The notes: generated by a model from the sequence alone, not told the origin. Positions 53,389 to 62,233 are shown, counted from the stretch's first letter. The stretch is 64,000 bases of DNA from Sphingobacteriales bacterium (GCA_016718845.1 JADKCK010000023.1:15595-79594), one strand, 5' to 3'. Program-made: numbers and translations.

Positions 53389-53553
53389 GTGTAGTGTATT
53401 TTGTTGTGTAAAAATATTGGAGGCAAATCGACATTATAGAAATTGGCGTTAAAAATGAAGTGGCTAAAAAAATACTGTTTGAAACACGCCACACCAAACC
53501 CTGAAAAAAGCCGACAAGCAACTATCCTCCAAGCCCCTTGCCACATCCGATGC

Positions 53554-54945
53554 CTATGGTGTGGTCATTTGTAGGGTTACGCTGCCTGTTGTGCCATTGT
53601 TCCACAAAACACTAATGCTGTTAGTGCCTTGTCCTGCTTGTATTGTACCACCCGATACTGTCCATGTATAGGTTGAGCCTAATGCACCTGCTGCTACGGT
53701 ATATGTGCTAGAAGTAGCGGCACAAACGGCGTTGTTGCCGCTCACGGCTGGCAAAAAAGTGCAAGTAGATTGACCCAGCCTAGCGGTAGTTCCGCCAACC
53801 ACATAAACATTATAATCGTTTCCGATACAAAAAGATGCCGAAGTGCCAGTTGGAAATGTTATAACCCATGCAGTAGTTCCGTTGTTATTAACCTTGCAAA
53901 CACCTTGTGCCGACAAGATACTTGCCGCAAGATAAATGTTGTTGTACTGATCCATTTTGATTTGTGCGTGAGATAAAAAATTATGAATACTGTCGGCATT
54001 GTTGTTGTACCATAACTGTGTACCGTTGTTATCGGTTTTTAAAAAAGCACTGCCACCTGAACCCGGAATAGGATAACCCACCGCCACAGGAAAATTATCT
54101 GTGCCTACCTCAATACGAAAAGCATTCAGAAAACTGTAATCGGTGGACCATGTTACAGTTCCGTTAGGGGCTAATTTTTTTATTGTGGAGCCGTTACCAG
54201 AACCATGTAAAATATAGGTGTTTCCTGCCGCATCGCCTGCTGCATCGCCTGCAGTAAAGCTACTTACACCAGAAAGATTCCAGATATTACTTCCATTTAA
54301 ATCAATTTTAGCATAACCCATAAAACTTCCGGTTGTTGACTTGGCAGCAATAAGAATACAATTATCAGGAGTAAATTTGAAATTTAGCGGAGCACCCCCT
54401 GCGGTATGAAAATAATTCCACAGAGCATTGCCAGATTCATCAAATTTTTTCACTTTAGTAACCTGCCCGTTTGGACCCGTTCCTAAGCCCAAAACATAAT
54501 AATTGTTGGCGGCATCAACTAGTAGTTTTGTAGTGTACGAGCCGTCGAAAGAGCTTTCGTATACATTGCGCCACAGCAATGTTCCGGCAGGTGAAAATTT
54601 CATAATAATACTGGCAGCGGTAACCGGATTGGAATAACCAGACATTAAGGTTCCGGACACAATAATATTTCCGGCATTGTCAACTTCAACCCAAGCAGCT
54701 CGCTCCCAAAGGCTGTTATTTGTTTGGTTAAAACTTGCATCCCAAACAAATGTTCCTGACGAAGTTCTTTTGCGTAGATAAATATCTCCGGCAGCGTTAT
54801 AGTCGTAACTTACGGTGTAAACATTGTTGTTTGCATCGGTGGCAATGGAAACACCTCCGGTAAAGTCGTACCAATCTAATGATACTTGTGCATACGTAAA
54901 ATTAATTGCAAAAGCAAAAATAATGAGCGTGGTTAGAGTTTTCAT
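53554..54945 (-). CDS. secreted beta-propeller-like protein, possibly C-terminally truncated
   Basis: A 463-residue exported protein (signal LTTLIIFAFAINFTYA). The bulk has repeated strands like SIATDANNNVYTVSYDYN and VEVDNAGNIIVSGT (SBBP/NHL-like repeats), each containing D-x-N-N-x-Y. Near the C-terminus a short PKD/Ig-like domain (YTVAAGALGSTYTWTVSGG) is present and resembles the one at 63.7 kb. The protein stops at QMTTP without the type IX sorting domain present in the otherwise similar protein at 62993. This suggests loss of the 3' end or an alternative anchoring. The start at 54945 gives the signal peptide. Confidence 0.72.
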   Translation of the reverse strand: MKTLTTLIIFAFAINFTYAQVSLDWYDFTGGVSIATDANNNVYTVSYDYNAAGDIYLRKRTSSGTFVWDASFNQTNNSLWERAAWVEVDNAGNIIVSGTLMSGYSNPVTAASIIMKFSPAGTLLWRNVYESSFDGSYTTKLLVDAANNYYVLGLGTGPNGQVTKVKKFDESGNALWNYFHTAGGAPLNFKFTPDNCILIAAKSTTGSFMGYAKIDLNGSNIWNLSGVSSFTAGDAAGDAAGNTYILHGSGNGSTIKKLAPNGTVTWSTDYSFLNAFRIEVGTDNFPVAVGYPIPGSGGSAFLKTDNNGTQLWYNNNADSIHNFLSHAQIKMDQYNNIYLAASILSAQGVCKVNNNGTTAWVITFPTGTSASFCIGNDYNVYVVGGTTARLGQSTCTFLPAVSGNNAVCAATSSTYTVAAGALGSTYTWTVSGGTIQAGQGTNSISVLWNNGTTGSVTLQMTTP

Positions 54946-55009
54946 TTTTTTTGGGTTTAGTTTGTTTTTTAATTGCAATAACGGTATTTATGTATCAATT
55001 ACTGATATT

Positions 55010-55050
55010 ACACATAAGAGAACACGGATTTTACGGATTGGACACAGATT
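55010..55050 (+). repeat. dispersed short repeat (GAACACGGATTTTAYGG type), copy 2
   Basis: Closely matches 2323-2363 (GAGAACACGGATTTTAC, GGATTGGACACAGATT). It lies between the ArnT-like stop (55066) and the propeller protein start. Confidence 0.6.
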
Positions 55051-55065
55051 GTTTGCGGCACATCA

Positions 55066-56766
55066 TCAATTGTTTGAGGGTTTAGGCAATCGTTCAAAAA
55101 AAGCAAAACCGCCTTCGGTTCGTATCAACTGTATATCGGGGTATTTGGTTAGTAATTTAGTGCGGTTTATTTTGGTGATTAGGTATGCAGGCTTATCTAT
55201 CTCGCCCGTTAGTAACCACTCGTGGCTGTATTGTGCCGGGCGACGATTGGGTGGTAACTCTCCGTAAAACATGTCGGCATAACTTTTAAAACCAATGGTT
55301 TCTAGATACACATCTTTGCCGCGCATAGATTGATAAAAAGCAATGGCAGTGCCTTGGGTGTATTGTTCAATTTTGGGAACTACCACTGCCGTAAAACAAA
55401 ACAAACAAGTGGCGGTAGCCAAAAATAAAGTGTGTAAACACCGAGCAGTGTTTTTTTCTAATCGTAAAATGGCGTACATTATGGTGCCTAAATAAAACAA
55501 GCCTATCAACCACTCCCAACCGCCCCACGCAACAGCTACTTGCAAATTACCCACCGCAAAAGGGTCTTTGATGTAGGGTATAAGCGCCGTTTTGTTGATA
55601 GCCACCAAAGGCAAGGCAACCAACAGCAACGAAAACACACCACCAATTACCAACAATCCCCACTTAACAGACCTAAAAAACAGGGCTTTTTGTGCTGCCA
55701 AACGACTGATATATAGGGCTGCTAAAAACGACAAAGGCAAGTACGACATAGACGAGTAATGAACAATCTTGGTTTTTACAATGGTAAAAACTACCATCAC
55801 TACCATAAACAAACACAGCATTATTTGGCGCAGTATTTTGTCTTGTTCGTCCAATTTTATCCAACCAAAAATAGTGGGCAATGCCAACAACGACATTGGA
55901 AAACAGCCCAACAGTACCACCACCCAATGGTAATACAAGGGTTGTTGATGCCCGGCATCGGCTGTAGAAAATAGGCGAATTTGATACACCATAAACTCGC
56001 GTAACAAACCAGTGCCATTTTTTAGTACTTCGGGAGCTACCCACACAATACTAACCAAAGCCATCATCACCAAAAACAAAACGGCACCGCCTAACCATTG
56101 TACATAGTTAATGTGCCTGCGATTATATAATTGCAATAACGCAAACACCAACACCGTTAGGGCTATCAACAAAAAGCCAACAGGTCCTTTGGTTAATACC
56201 GCCAAGCCTGCAAAGAAACCTGCTAATACAAAATATTGGGTGTTTAAGGTATTGTTTGCTACATTGGCGGGTGTTATGGGGGTAGATGATGCAGTAAGGG
56301 TATTGCTTCGCAGATGTAGGGCTTCGATTAAACAAAGAATGCTGCAAAAAATAAAGTAGTTAAAAACAGGGTCGATAATGCCCGATTTGAAGTACAAATG
56401 TGGCAAAAAGCTACCTAAGTAACACATTGCCCACCACCAACCAAATTGTTTGTTGTACCATCGTTGCCCCACAAAATAGAGTGTTAACAGGGTAATAATA
56501 CCAAACAAAGCGTTGGGCAGGCGTGCGCCCCATTCGTTGATGCCTACTACCTTCATGGCAGCACTTTGTAGCCAGAAAAACAAAGGCGGTTTTTCCCAAA
56601 ATGCTTGAAACCCTATTTGCACCCGCGTAAAGTTGTTGCTCAACAGCATTTCGCGCGCCGACTCGGCAAAGTTAATCTCGTCCCAATCGAACAGATGTAC
56701 ACTGCCCAAAAACGGAACGAAAAATAATAAACCTAAACAAAGCAACAAAAAAGGACGATATCTCAA
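55066..56766 (-). CDS. ArnT-like GT39-family glycosyltransferase
   Basis: A 566-residue, multi-pass membrane glycosyltransferase. The N-terminal HLFDWDEINFAESAREML matches the acidic DxDE motif of lipid-linked sugar transferases of the ArnT/PMT type. About 11-13 membrane segments follow, with a soluble C-terminal part. It probably moves a sugar from a polyprenyl phosphate donor to a lipid A or protein acceptor in the periplasm. The start is TTG at 56766; an in-frame stop (TAA) immediately precedes it and no ATG is near. Confidence 0.85.
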   Translation of the reverse strand: MRYRPFLLLCLGLLFFVPFLGSVHLFDWDEINFAESAREMLLSNNFTRVQIGFQAFWEKPPLFFWLQSAAMKVVGINEWGARLPNALFGIITLLTLYFVGQRWYNKQFGWWWAMCYLGSFLPHLYFKSGIIDPVFNYFIFCSILCLIEALHLRSNTLTASSTPITPANVANNTLNTQYFVLAGFFAGLAVLTKGPVGFLLIALTVLVFALLQLYNRRHINYVQWLGGAVLFLVMMALVSIVWVAPEVLKNGTGLLREFMVYQIRLFSTADAGHQQPLYYHWVVVLLGCFPMSLLALPTIFGWIKLDEQDKILRQIMLCLFMVVMVVFTIVKTKIVHYSSMSYLPLSFLAALYISRLAAQKALFFRSVKWGLLVIGGVFSLLLVALPLVAINKTALIPYIKDPFAVGNLQVAVAWGGWEWLIGLFYLGTIMYAILRLEKNTARCLHTLFLATATCLFCFTAVVVPKIEQYTQGTAIAFYQSMRGKDVYLETIGFKSYADMFYGELPPNRRPAQYSHEWLLTGEIDKPAYLITKINRTKLLTKYPDIQLIRTEGGFAFFERLPKPSNN

Positions 56767-56810
56767 TTATGAATTATAGATTATGAATTATGAATTGTGA
56801 ATTATAGATT

Positions 56811-56898
56811 GGCTTGTAGCCGGTAGCTTGTAGCCCGCACCCTGTAGCTTGTAGCCCGCACCCTGTAGCTGATAGCCTGCAGCGGACAGCCGATAGCC
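56811..56898. repeat. GTAGC/CTGTAGC short-period repeat, copy 3
   Basis: About 88 bp built of TAGCTTGTAGCCCGCACCCTG (split over adjoining units), CTGTAGCTGATAGCC and CAGCCGATAGCCC. It is related to 30655-30706 and 52676-52735. It ends immediately before the stop codon of the gene at 56899. Confidence 0.65.
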
Positions 56899-57300
56899 CT
56901 ATTCCGTATTTAGTTTATCAATGTTCAGTAAAAAGTGGATGAAAAATAGGGCAAAAATAATGTCGCCTACTGCACCAAAAACTAATAATAGGGTAGCTTT
57001 GTGTTTCCACCAAATATACAGCCATGTAAAACCAATAAACAGCTTACCAATAACACCAAATAGTACAACTGCCCAGTTTTCGCGTAGGTTGCGCGACACT
57101 AAGTAATACCCTACACCTAACATCAACACAATTAACCAAAAATTATAGTGATACATCCACAACAAATAGTGCGGATTGGTGAGATTGACCTTGTAAAACA
57201 ACTTAAAGTGTGTTTTTAACGACAATAAAACAGTAATTGCCCCTATAATATTCCAAGCCGCAGCAACTTGGAAAAAGCGAGTATAAAAAGTGTTAGACAT
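56899..57300 (-). CDS. hypothetical four-TM membrane protein
   Basis: A 133-residue protein with about four transmembrane helices (AAAWNIIGAITVLLSL, FWLIVLMLGVGYYLV, WAVVLFGVIGKLFIGFTW, LLLVFGAVGDIIFALFFI). No catalytic motif is visible. The ATG at 57300 is chosen because the upstream extension (to 57483) is only repeat-derived sequence. The leader is the G-poor repeat at 57301-57420. Confidence 0.68.
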   Translation of the reverse strand: MSNTFYTRFFQVAAAWNIIGAITVLLSLKTHFKLFYKVNLTNPHYLLWMYHYNFWLIVLMLGVGYYLVSRNLRENWAVVLFGVIGKLFIGFTWLYIWWKHKATLLLVFGAVGDIIFALFFIHFLLNIDKLNTE

Positions 57301-57420
57301 GATGATGTGGCGAAGTAGTGATATTGTGAAGTGGTGAAGTGGTGAAGGGAGTGAAATGGTGAAGGGAGTGAAGTGGTGATATTGTGATGTGGCGAAGTGG
57401 TGACGTGGCGAAGAGCTATA
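57301..57420 (-). repeat. G-poor short-period repeat directly upstream of the four-TM gene
   Basis: On the minus (coding) strand it reads CGCCACATCATC up to the ATG, and upstream has ACTTCACCACTTCAC and CACTCCCTTCACC units. It has the same sense orientation and placement as the tracts at 20058-20170 and 30707-30987. A shorter version (GATGTGGCGATGTTGTGATG type) occurs at 57778-57815. Confidence 0.75.
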
Positions 57421-57433
57421 CTGGTGGCAGCGA

Positions 57434-57449
57434 TACTTGTATCGCCTAG
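57434..57449. repeat. palindrome GCGATACTTGTATCGC
   Basis: A 16-bp palindrome (GCGATAC tt GTATCGC). Variants CCGATACTTGTATCGG occur at 62793-62808 and 62870-62885, and a decayed copy near 57738-57760. The shared left context is CTGGTGGCAG / CTGGTAGTGC. Confidence 0.65.
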
Positions 57450-57515
57450 GTAACGCAATGAAAATAAAGTACGAATTTGCCACTTTGCTATTTGCTCAAA
57501 AAACACAAAAAAATG

Positions 57516-57618
57516 TATCACCCCTTCGGGGTTTAAGGCAAGGTATTTTAACCCCGAAGGGTGGCATTGTGATAGAAAATAGGTAATGCCTGTGTTTTTA
57601 ACTCCGAAGGGGTGATAT
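57516..57618. repeat. inverted-repeat element with CCCCTTCGGGG ends
   Basis: The left end TATCACCCCTTCGGGGTTTAA and the right end TTAACTCCGAAGGGGTGATA are inverted copies of about 20 bp. An internal copy (TTTTAACCCCGAAGGGTGG) lies near 57546-57565. Direct repeats CCACTTTxxTTGCTCAAAAA flank it at 57478-57500 and 57656-57675. The spacer 57301-57874 thus consists mostly of repeats; no gene was found in it. Confidence 0.65.
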
Positions 57619-57874
57619 TATAAAAAAAGCAAGTATTTAGTTGCCCATTAGATAGTCCACTTTTTGCTCAAAAAAAACGATAGCTATTTAACACAGACGG
57701 CTGTATAGATTGGTACGTTATTTAATCGTGATTACCAGGCAATACTTGTATGGCATTGCAGAGCAAGTTAATGCACATGTGGCGATGTTGTGATGTTGGT
57801 GATGTGGCGAAATTATGACGGTCGTTGAGCGAAGTCGAAACGAGGCGGCTCATTCAATAATTAATAATTGATAA

Positions 57875-60277
57875 TCAATAATTACTAAACCCCAACCTAT
57901 TTTTCGATACCTTTTCTATTTCTTTCCTATTCATGTACTCGGTGCGGGCTTGCTTGTTGGCATACAATGTAGCTTGGTCGTTGTAGTGTGGGCTTGCAAG
58001 GTTGCCCGACTGACCCGTTGGCAGGCAAGATGTGGCATTTAGTGGGTTGCCAAAATCAACAATACGCCGCAAGGCAGGTCCATTAGTAATGTGGTAAATG
58101 CCCGTCGAATCTAATTTAAAATCTAGTTTATTTACCGTTTCGCGTCCGCCAGCTACCTCAAACGGACCCACATTAAACAATTTATCTAAGGGTGGTTGTT
58201 TGCTAAGGGCATGTTTGTGGGTTAGTAAATGCACCTTGCCCCATGTCCATGTTTGCGGATTGTTGCCTAGTTGTGCCTCCAAATCCACCACCGATTGTTT
58301 AAACGCTTTGGTCAAAATATCGCTTTCGGTTTCGGAAAGGGCAGGCGTTGATACATCGTTCCACCACGTCGAGGCATTGTTGGCTATCAGCCCATCAAGG
58401 CTACGTTTGCTAAGGGCAATGGTTAAAAAGCTGCTTAGATTTTCGCTTCCCAACTCATCTTGCATACCAAAATGATAAATGTTGTACAGTAATTTGTAAA
58501 AAATGGTGGGTTCAACATCGGTAGTCTCGTGCGAGCCGTCCCATTTTTGTAATAAGTTGTAGCAGGTTTGCTCAATACCAGCGTTTTTATCTACGGTAAT
58601 TTTGGGTAAAATGTTTTTGAGTAAATCGGGATAAGTTGTTGACACCTCGTCGTTGATAACCGAGCGTAGGCTTTCGGCAGTCCAGTCTTTACGTGCCGAA
58701 AGCAATTGATTAACGCGTTTTATGCGGTCTTCGGGCTGATAATAGCCGGGTATAAGCCCATAACCCATGTCTTGCGGCTGGCTATTAGCGCTGGCAATAT
58801 AGCCTTCGGGTGGGTTAATGCGGTGCGGATTAGTGGCAAAATCGTGCCAACCCAAAATGTCGTCTTTACCGCTTGCTCCATCTAACAACATCATCGAGTT
58901 GCTACCTTTGGGGCGTTTGGGTAATTTGGCAACTGCCCACCAAGCAATGTTACCGTCTTTATCGCCCATCATAAAGTTAAGCCCCGGCGCATGTATGGTG
59001 GCTAAATTAGGTGTTGCTTCGTCAATGTTTTTGGCATGAGCTAAGTTGTAAAATGCCTTAATGCTTTCGTCCGGAAACAACAAATACGACCACCAAACAC
59101 TAACTACTTCGTTGGGTTTGGTGTTTTTAAATAATTTTGGCAGATTGGACACTACCGCACCATGTGGGGTTTGTAGCACTTCTAAGGTAGTGTCGGGTTT
59201 GCCTTTAACATGTATTGTTTCGATGCGTTTTTGCATCGTTTGCCAACCCGTAGGTGTGGCTACTTGTTGTGGATTTTGCGGGTTTAGTTTCTCACTGTAA
59301 AAATCCACATCATCGTTCTCGAACATGGTAATACCCCAACCAAAATTGGGGTTATGCCCAAGTACAGGTGTTGGTACGCCGCCCAAAAAACTGCCATAAA
59401 AGTCAAGGTTTGGGCAAACCAAATGTGCCTCGTACCAAACTGAGGGCTGCCCGTAGCCAATGTGTGTATCGTTAGACAACAACACCTTGCCCGCTTTGGT
59501 ATTTTGCGGAGCTACCACCCACGCATTGCTACCATGATACGGAAATAAGGGCAATTTTTGCTCAATATCGTTTATCAAGCCCGACATACCCAACAATCGG
59601 GGCTTATCTTTAGCATCAACAGGCACCCTAAACGCACTATCCGACCAACTTGGTACTAAATCTTTTAAATAAACCGAACCATACTTTTGGTTGATAAAGT
59701 CCAATATCGACTCTTGCTTAAACGCCTCCGAAAACGAAAACGCCATATAAGCCCCAATCAGTTGGCAATCAACCATTGTAAATGGCTCTTTGGGTATGCC
59801 TAATAAATCAAATTCAATGGGTGTTGCCCCTTCTTTTATGTATTGATTGATGCCTGCAACGTAGGCTTCGGCGGCTTTGTAGTAGGGTTCGTTGGCAAAG
59901 TTTTTATTTTGCTCCACCGATTTTACAGCGTACTCTTTCATGCCAATGGTTCTAAAAAACACATCAACTGCCGTAAGGTCGCTGCCTAATATCTCGGCTA
60001 AACGCCCGCTTGCCACGCGTCGCATCAACTCCATCTGAAACAAACGGTCTTGCGCATGAACATAGCCCAATGCAAAAAAAGCATCGGGTTCGTTTTGTGC
60101 GTAAATATGCGGCACCCCATAATCGTCAAACAAAACAGTTACCTCATCTTTCACCTCTTTCGACCTAAGCTCGCCATTGAGCATAGGTTTTTTGCTTTGC
60201 CAATAAACAAAACCAGCCGCGCCAGCTAATAGCACTAAGCCAAGTAAAACCAAGAGGGTGTATTTTAAAAATCGCAT
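57875..60277 (-). CDS. penicillin acylase family protein
   Basis: An 800-residue Ntn-hydrolase. A membrane anchor (LLVLLGLVLLAGAAGFVYW, residues 8-26) suggests envelope localisation. The autocatalytic nucleophile is Ser250 in HGSNAWVVAP, preceded by the alpha-chain and a spacer; GVPTPVLGHNPNFGWG and HDFATNPHRINPPEGYI continue the beta chain. Family members hydrolyse amides such as acyl-homoserine lactones and penicillins. It is isolated, and its substrate is unknown. The spacer upstream has repeat copy 7. Confidence 0.92.
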   Translation of the reverse strand: MRFLKYTLLVLLGLVLLAGAAGFVYWQSKKPMLNGELRSKEVKDEVTVLFDDYGVPHIYAQNEPDAFFALGYVHAQDRLFQMELMRRVASGRLAEILGSDLTAVDVFFRTIGMKEYAVKSVEQNKNFANEPYYKAAEAYVAGINQYIKEGATPIEFDLLGIPKEPFTMVDCQLIGAYMAFSFSEAFKQESILDFINQKYGSVYLKDLVPSWSDSAFRVPVDAKDKPRLLGMSGLINDIEQKLPLFPYHGSNAWVVAPQNTKAGKVLLSNDTHIGYGQPSVWYEAHLVCPNLDFYGSFLGGVPTPVLGHNPNFGWGITMFENDDVDFYSEKLNPQNPQQVATPTGWQTMQKRIETIHVKGKPDTTLEVLQTPHGAVVSNLPKLFKNTKPNEVVSVWWSYLLFPDESIKAFYNLAHAKNIDEATPNLATIHAPGLNFMMGDKDGNIAWWAVAKLPKRPKGSNSMMLLDGASGKDDILGWHDFATNPHRINPPEGYIASANSQPQDMGYGLIPGYYQPEDRIKRVNQLLSARKDWTAESLRSVINDEVSTTYPDLLKNILPKITVDKNAGIEQTCYNLLQKWDGSHETTDVEPTIFYKLLYNIYHFGMQDELGSENLSSFLTIALSKRSLDGLIANNASTWWNDVSTPALSETESDILTKAFKQSVVDLEAQLGNNPQTWTWGKVHLLTHKHALSKQPPLDKLFNVGPFEVAGGRETVNKLDFKLDSTGIYHITNGPALRRIVDFGNPLNATSCLPTGQSGNLASPHYNDQATLYANKQARTEYMNRKEIEKVSKNRLGFSNY

Positions 60278-60304
60278 AAGATAGGATGATTTGGTGTAGA
60301 TAAG

Positions 60305-60494
60305 TTTGATACAGACATGGAAAAGTTCTGATTAGGCGCTTGCTTTGCTTTGGGGGTGCCATAGACTGTGCAAATAGGGCGAGCTTATCATCACCCCCAA
60401 AAAAGACCGATTCCGCGTCAAGCGGGGCAGGTACAGATTAGTTAAATAACTGATGTAGGATAGACGATTACTACGTACTTAAGTCGGTATCAAA
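60305..60494 (+). repeat. two-hairpin dispersed repeat (TTTGATAC family), copy 7, full length
   Basis: 190 bp, from TTTGATACAGAC to GTCGGTATCAAA. The two ends are near-perfect inverted repeats. The core has TTTGGGGGTG ... CACCCCCAAA and CCGCgtcaaGCGG. It lies between the divergent penicillin acylase and truB genes, 27 nt from the acylase start. No target-site duplication was identified. The rest of the spacer to 60700 is AT-rich. Confidence 0.85.
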
Positions 60495-60725
60495 GTGCTA
60501 GGCGTGTTTGCTAATGCCAATTTATGGAGCGTAAATGTTGCTAAACAGCTAAACCAATTACTTGCTTGCATTTTGGAGCAACAAAAGTACTACTATTTTT
60601 TTAAAACAAACAGTTTAGGACATAAATTTTGCCTAATGCTTTGCTTGTAAAGGATGTAAGGGTAAATTGTGCCTTGGTAATTGTTAATCGCAGATGCTTA
60701 ATTGTACATTGTTAATTAATTTTTG

Positions 60726-60733
60726 TACCTTTG
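60726..60733 (+). promoter_or_regulatory. truB -7 box (TACCTTTG)
   Basis: TACCTTTG with a TTG at 60702-60704, 21 nt before the box, the expected spacing for a -33 element. The first ATG (60742) is 8 nt after the box, so a leaderless or nearly leaderless transcript is predicted. Confidence 0.6.
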
Positions 60734-60741
60734 CCCCCATT

Positions 60742-61443
60742 ATGACAAGTATGAAAAAAACAACTTTTGACTTTGAAAAAGGGGAGATTATTTTGGTAGA
60801 TAAACCCCTCCGTTGGACATCGTTTGATGTAGTTAATAAAATAAGGTATGCCACACGCGTAAAAAAAGTAGGTCATGCAGGCACCCTCGACCCTTTGGCA
60901 ACGGGCTTATTGATTATTTGCATAGGCAAAGCCGCTACCAAACAAATAGACAATTTTTTGAACGATGATAAAGAATACGAAGGTATTTTTACACTTGGTG
61001 CAACCCGCCCATCGTACGACATGGAAACCGACATTGACCAACATTTTGATACCTCTACCATCACCGAAGCCGATATACTACATGCTGCCCAACAACTAAC
61101 AGGCAATATCAACCAAATGCCGCCCATGTACTCGGCTATAAAAGTAGATGGCAAACGCCTATACGAAAGCGCCCGAAAAGGGGTTGATATAGCCGTACAA
61201 GCACGACCCGTTACCATTCGTGAGTTTGAGATTACCCAAATAAACCTACCTAATGTACATTTTAGAATATGGTGCAGCAAAGGTACCTACATTAGGTCAA
61301 TTGCACACGACTTTGGCAAATTATTAAACAACGGAGCTTATCTGTCGGAGTTGCGCCGCACCAAATCGGGCAGTTTTAGCATAAACGATGCTTGGAGTTT
61401 AGACGAACTAATAAAGGTGTTATCTCCCGTAGCTCAAAAGTAA
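60742..61443 (+). CDS. truB: tRNA pseudouridine(55) synthase
   Basis: Isomerises U55 to pseudouridine in the T-loop of tRNAs. 233 residues from the ATG at 60742; the next ATG at 60751 is also possible. The catalytic Asp50 is in HAGTLDPLATGLL. KPLRWTSFDVVNK, YEGIFTLGATRPSYD and RIWCSKGTYIRSIAHD are family motifs. The promoter box at 60726-60733 excludes longer starts. The PUA domain common in enterobacterial TruB is absent, as in short family members. The methyltransferase gene follows after 25 nt and may be co-transcribed. Confidence 0.95.
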   Translation: MTSMKKTTFDFEKGEIILVDKPLRWTSFDVVNKIRYATRVKKVGHAGTLDPLATGLLIICIGKAATKQIDNFLNDDKEYEGIFTLGATRPSYDMETDIDQHFDTSTITEADILHAAQQLTGNINQMPPMYSAIKVDGKRLYESARKGVDIAVQARPVTIREFEITQINLPNVHFRIWCSKGTYIRSIAHDFGKLLNNGAYLSELRRTKSGSFSINDAWSLDELIKVLSPVAQK

Positions 61444-61468
61444 ATTCATCAACCATAAAACAATAACA

Positions 61469-62233
61469 GTGTTAGCAACCTACGAACTTAAACAATTAGC
61501 CGAGCGCATTGTTCCTAAAAAATACCTTCGCGTAGCAGGCTTATCTACCCTGCGCGCCACCTCTATATTTTACAAGGGCAATACCGTTACTTGCCCTTGC
61601 TGTAACCATAGCTTTTCGTCGTTTGCATCGTATGGCTATGTAAAACGCCCCAATGTGCTGTGCCGTTGGTGCTTGTCCTTAGAGCGTCATCGCGGTTTGT
61701 GGCTATACCTACATCAGCGCACCAACGTGTTAACCAGTAAAGTGCGCATTTTGCACTTTGCCCCCGAACATCAGTTTCAAGAACTGTTGCGCAATCAGCC
61801 AAACATTGATTACCTAAGCGCCGACCTCGACATGCCTACCGCCATGGTGCGCATGGATATTACCAATATCACCCTACCCGACAACTCGTTCGACGTAATA
61901 CTCTGTAACCATGTACTAGAACACGTACCCGACGACCGCAAAGCAATGAGCGAACTATACAGGGTGCTAAAACCCGGCGGATGGGCAATTTTACAAACCC
62001 CCATGAGCGATAAACCCCAAACCGAAGAAGACCTAACAATAACCGACCCCAAAGAACGCGAACGCCGATTTGGACAGGACGACCACGTGCGTACCTACGG
62101 CATGGATAAAAAAGATAGACTCGAATCGGTGGGATTTACCGTAGTACTCGATAAATTTTTGTTCGAGCTAGACCAAAAACAAATTGACCAATACCGCATT
62201 GTGCGCGAAGATATTTGGCTTTGTAAAAAGTAA
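61469..62233 (+). CDS. class I SAM-dependent methyltransferase with N-terminal zinc ribbon
   Basis: 254 residues with a GTG start at 61469. Cysteines at 42, 45, 65 and 68 (CPCC and CRWC) form a zinc-ribbon-like motif. The C-terminal methyltransferase domain has FDVILCNHVLEHVPDDRKAM and YRVLKPGGWAIL (motifs IV-VI); a motif-I-like VRILHFAPEHQF is altered from the usual GxGxG. FGQDDHVRTYG is typical of a Bacteroidota methyltransferase_11 group. Substrate unknown. It may be in a unit with truB and the next gene. Confidence 0.83.
   Translation: MLATYELKQLAERIVPKKYLRVAGLSTLRATSIFYKGNTVTCPCCNHSFSSFASYGYVKRPNVLCRWCLSLERHRGLWLYLHQRTNVLTSKVRILHFAPEHQFQELLRNQPNIDYLSADLDMPTAMVRMDITNITLPDNSFDVILCNHVLEHVPDDRKAMSELYRVLKPGGWAILQTPMSDKPQTEEDLTITDPKERERRFGQDDHVRTYGMDKKDRLESVGFTVVLDKFLFELDQKQIDQYRIVREDIWLCKK

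Noticed and set aside
57243..57521. Reading frame at 57243-57521 and N-terminal extension of the four-TM gene to 57483
   Set aside because: Both are generated by the G-poor repeat and have no start signal; the predicted protein begins at the ATG at 57300.
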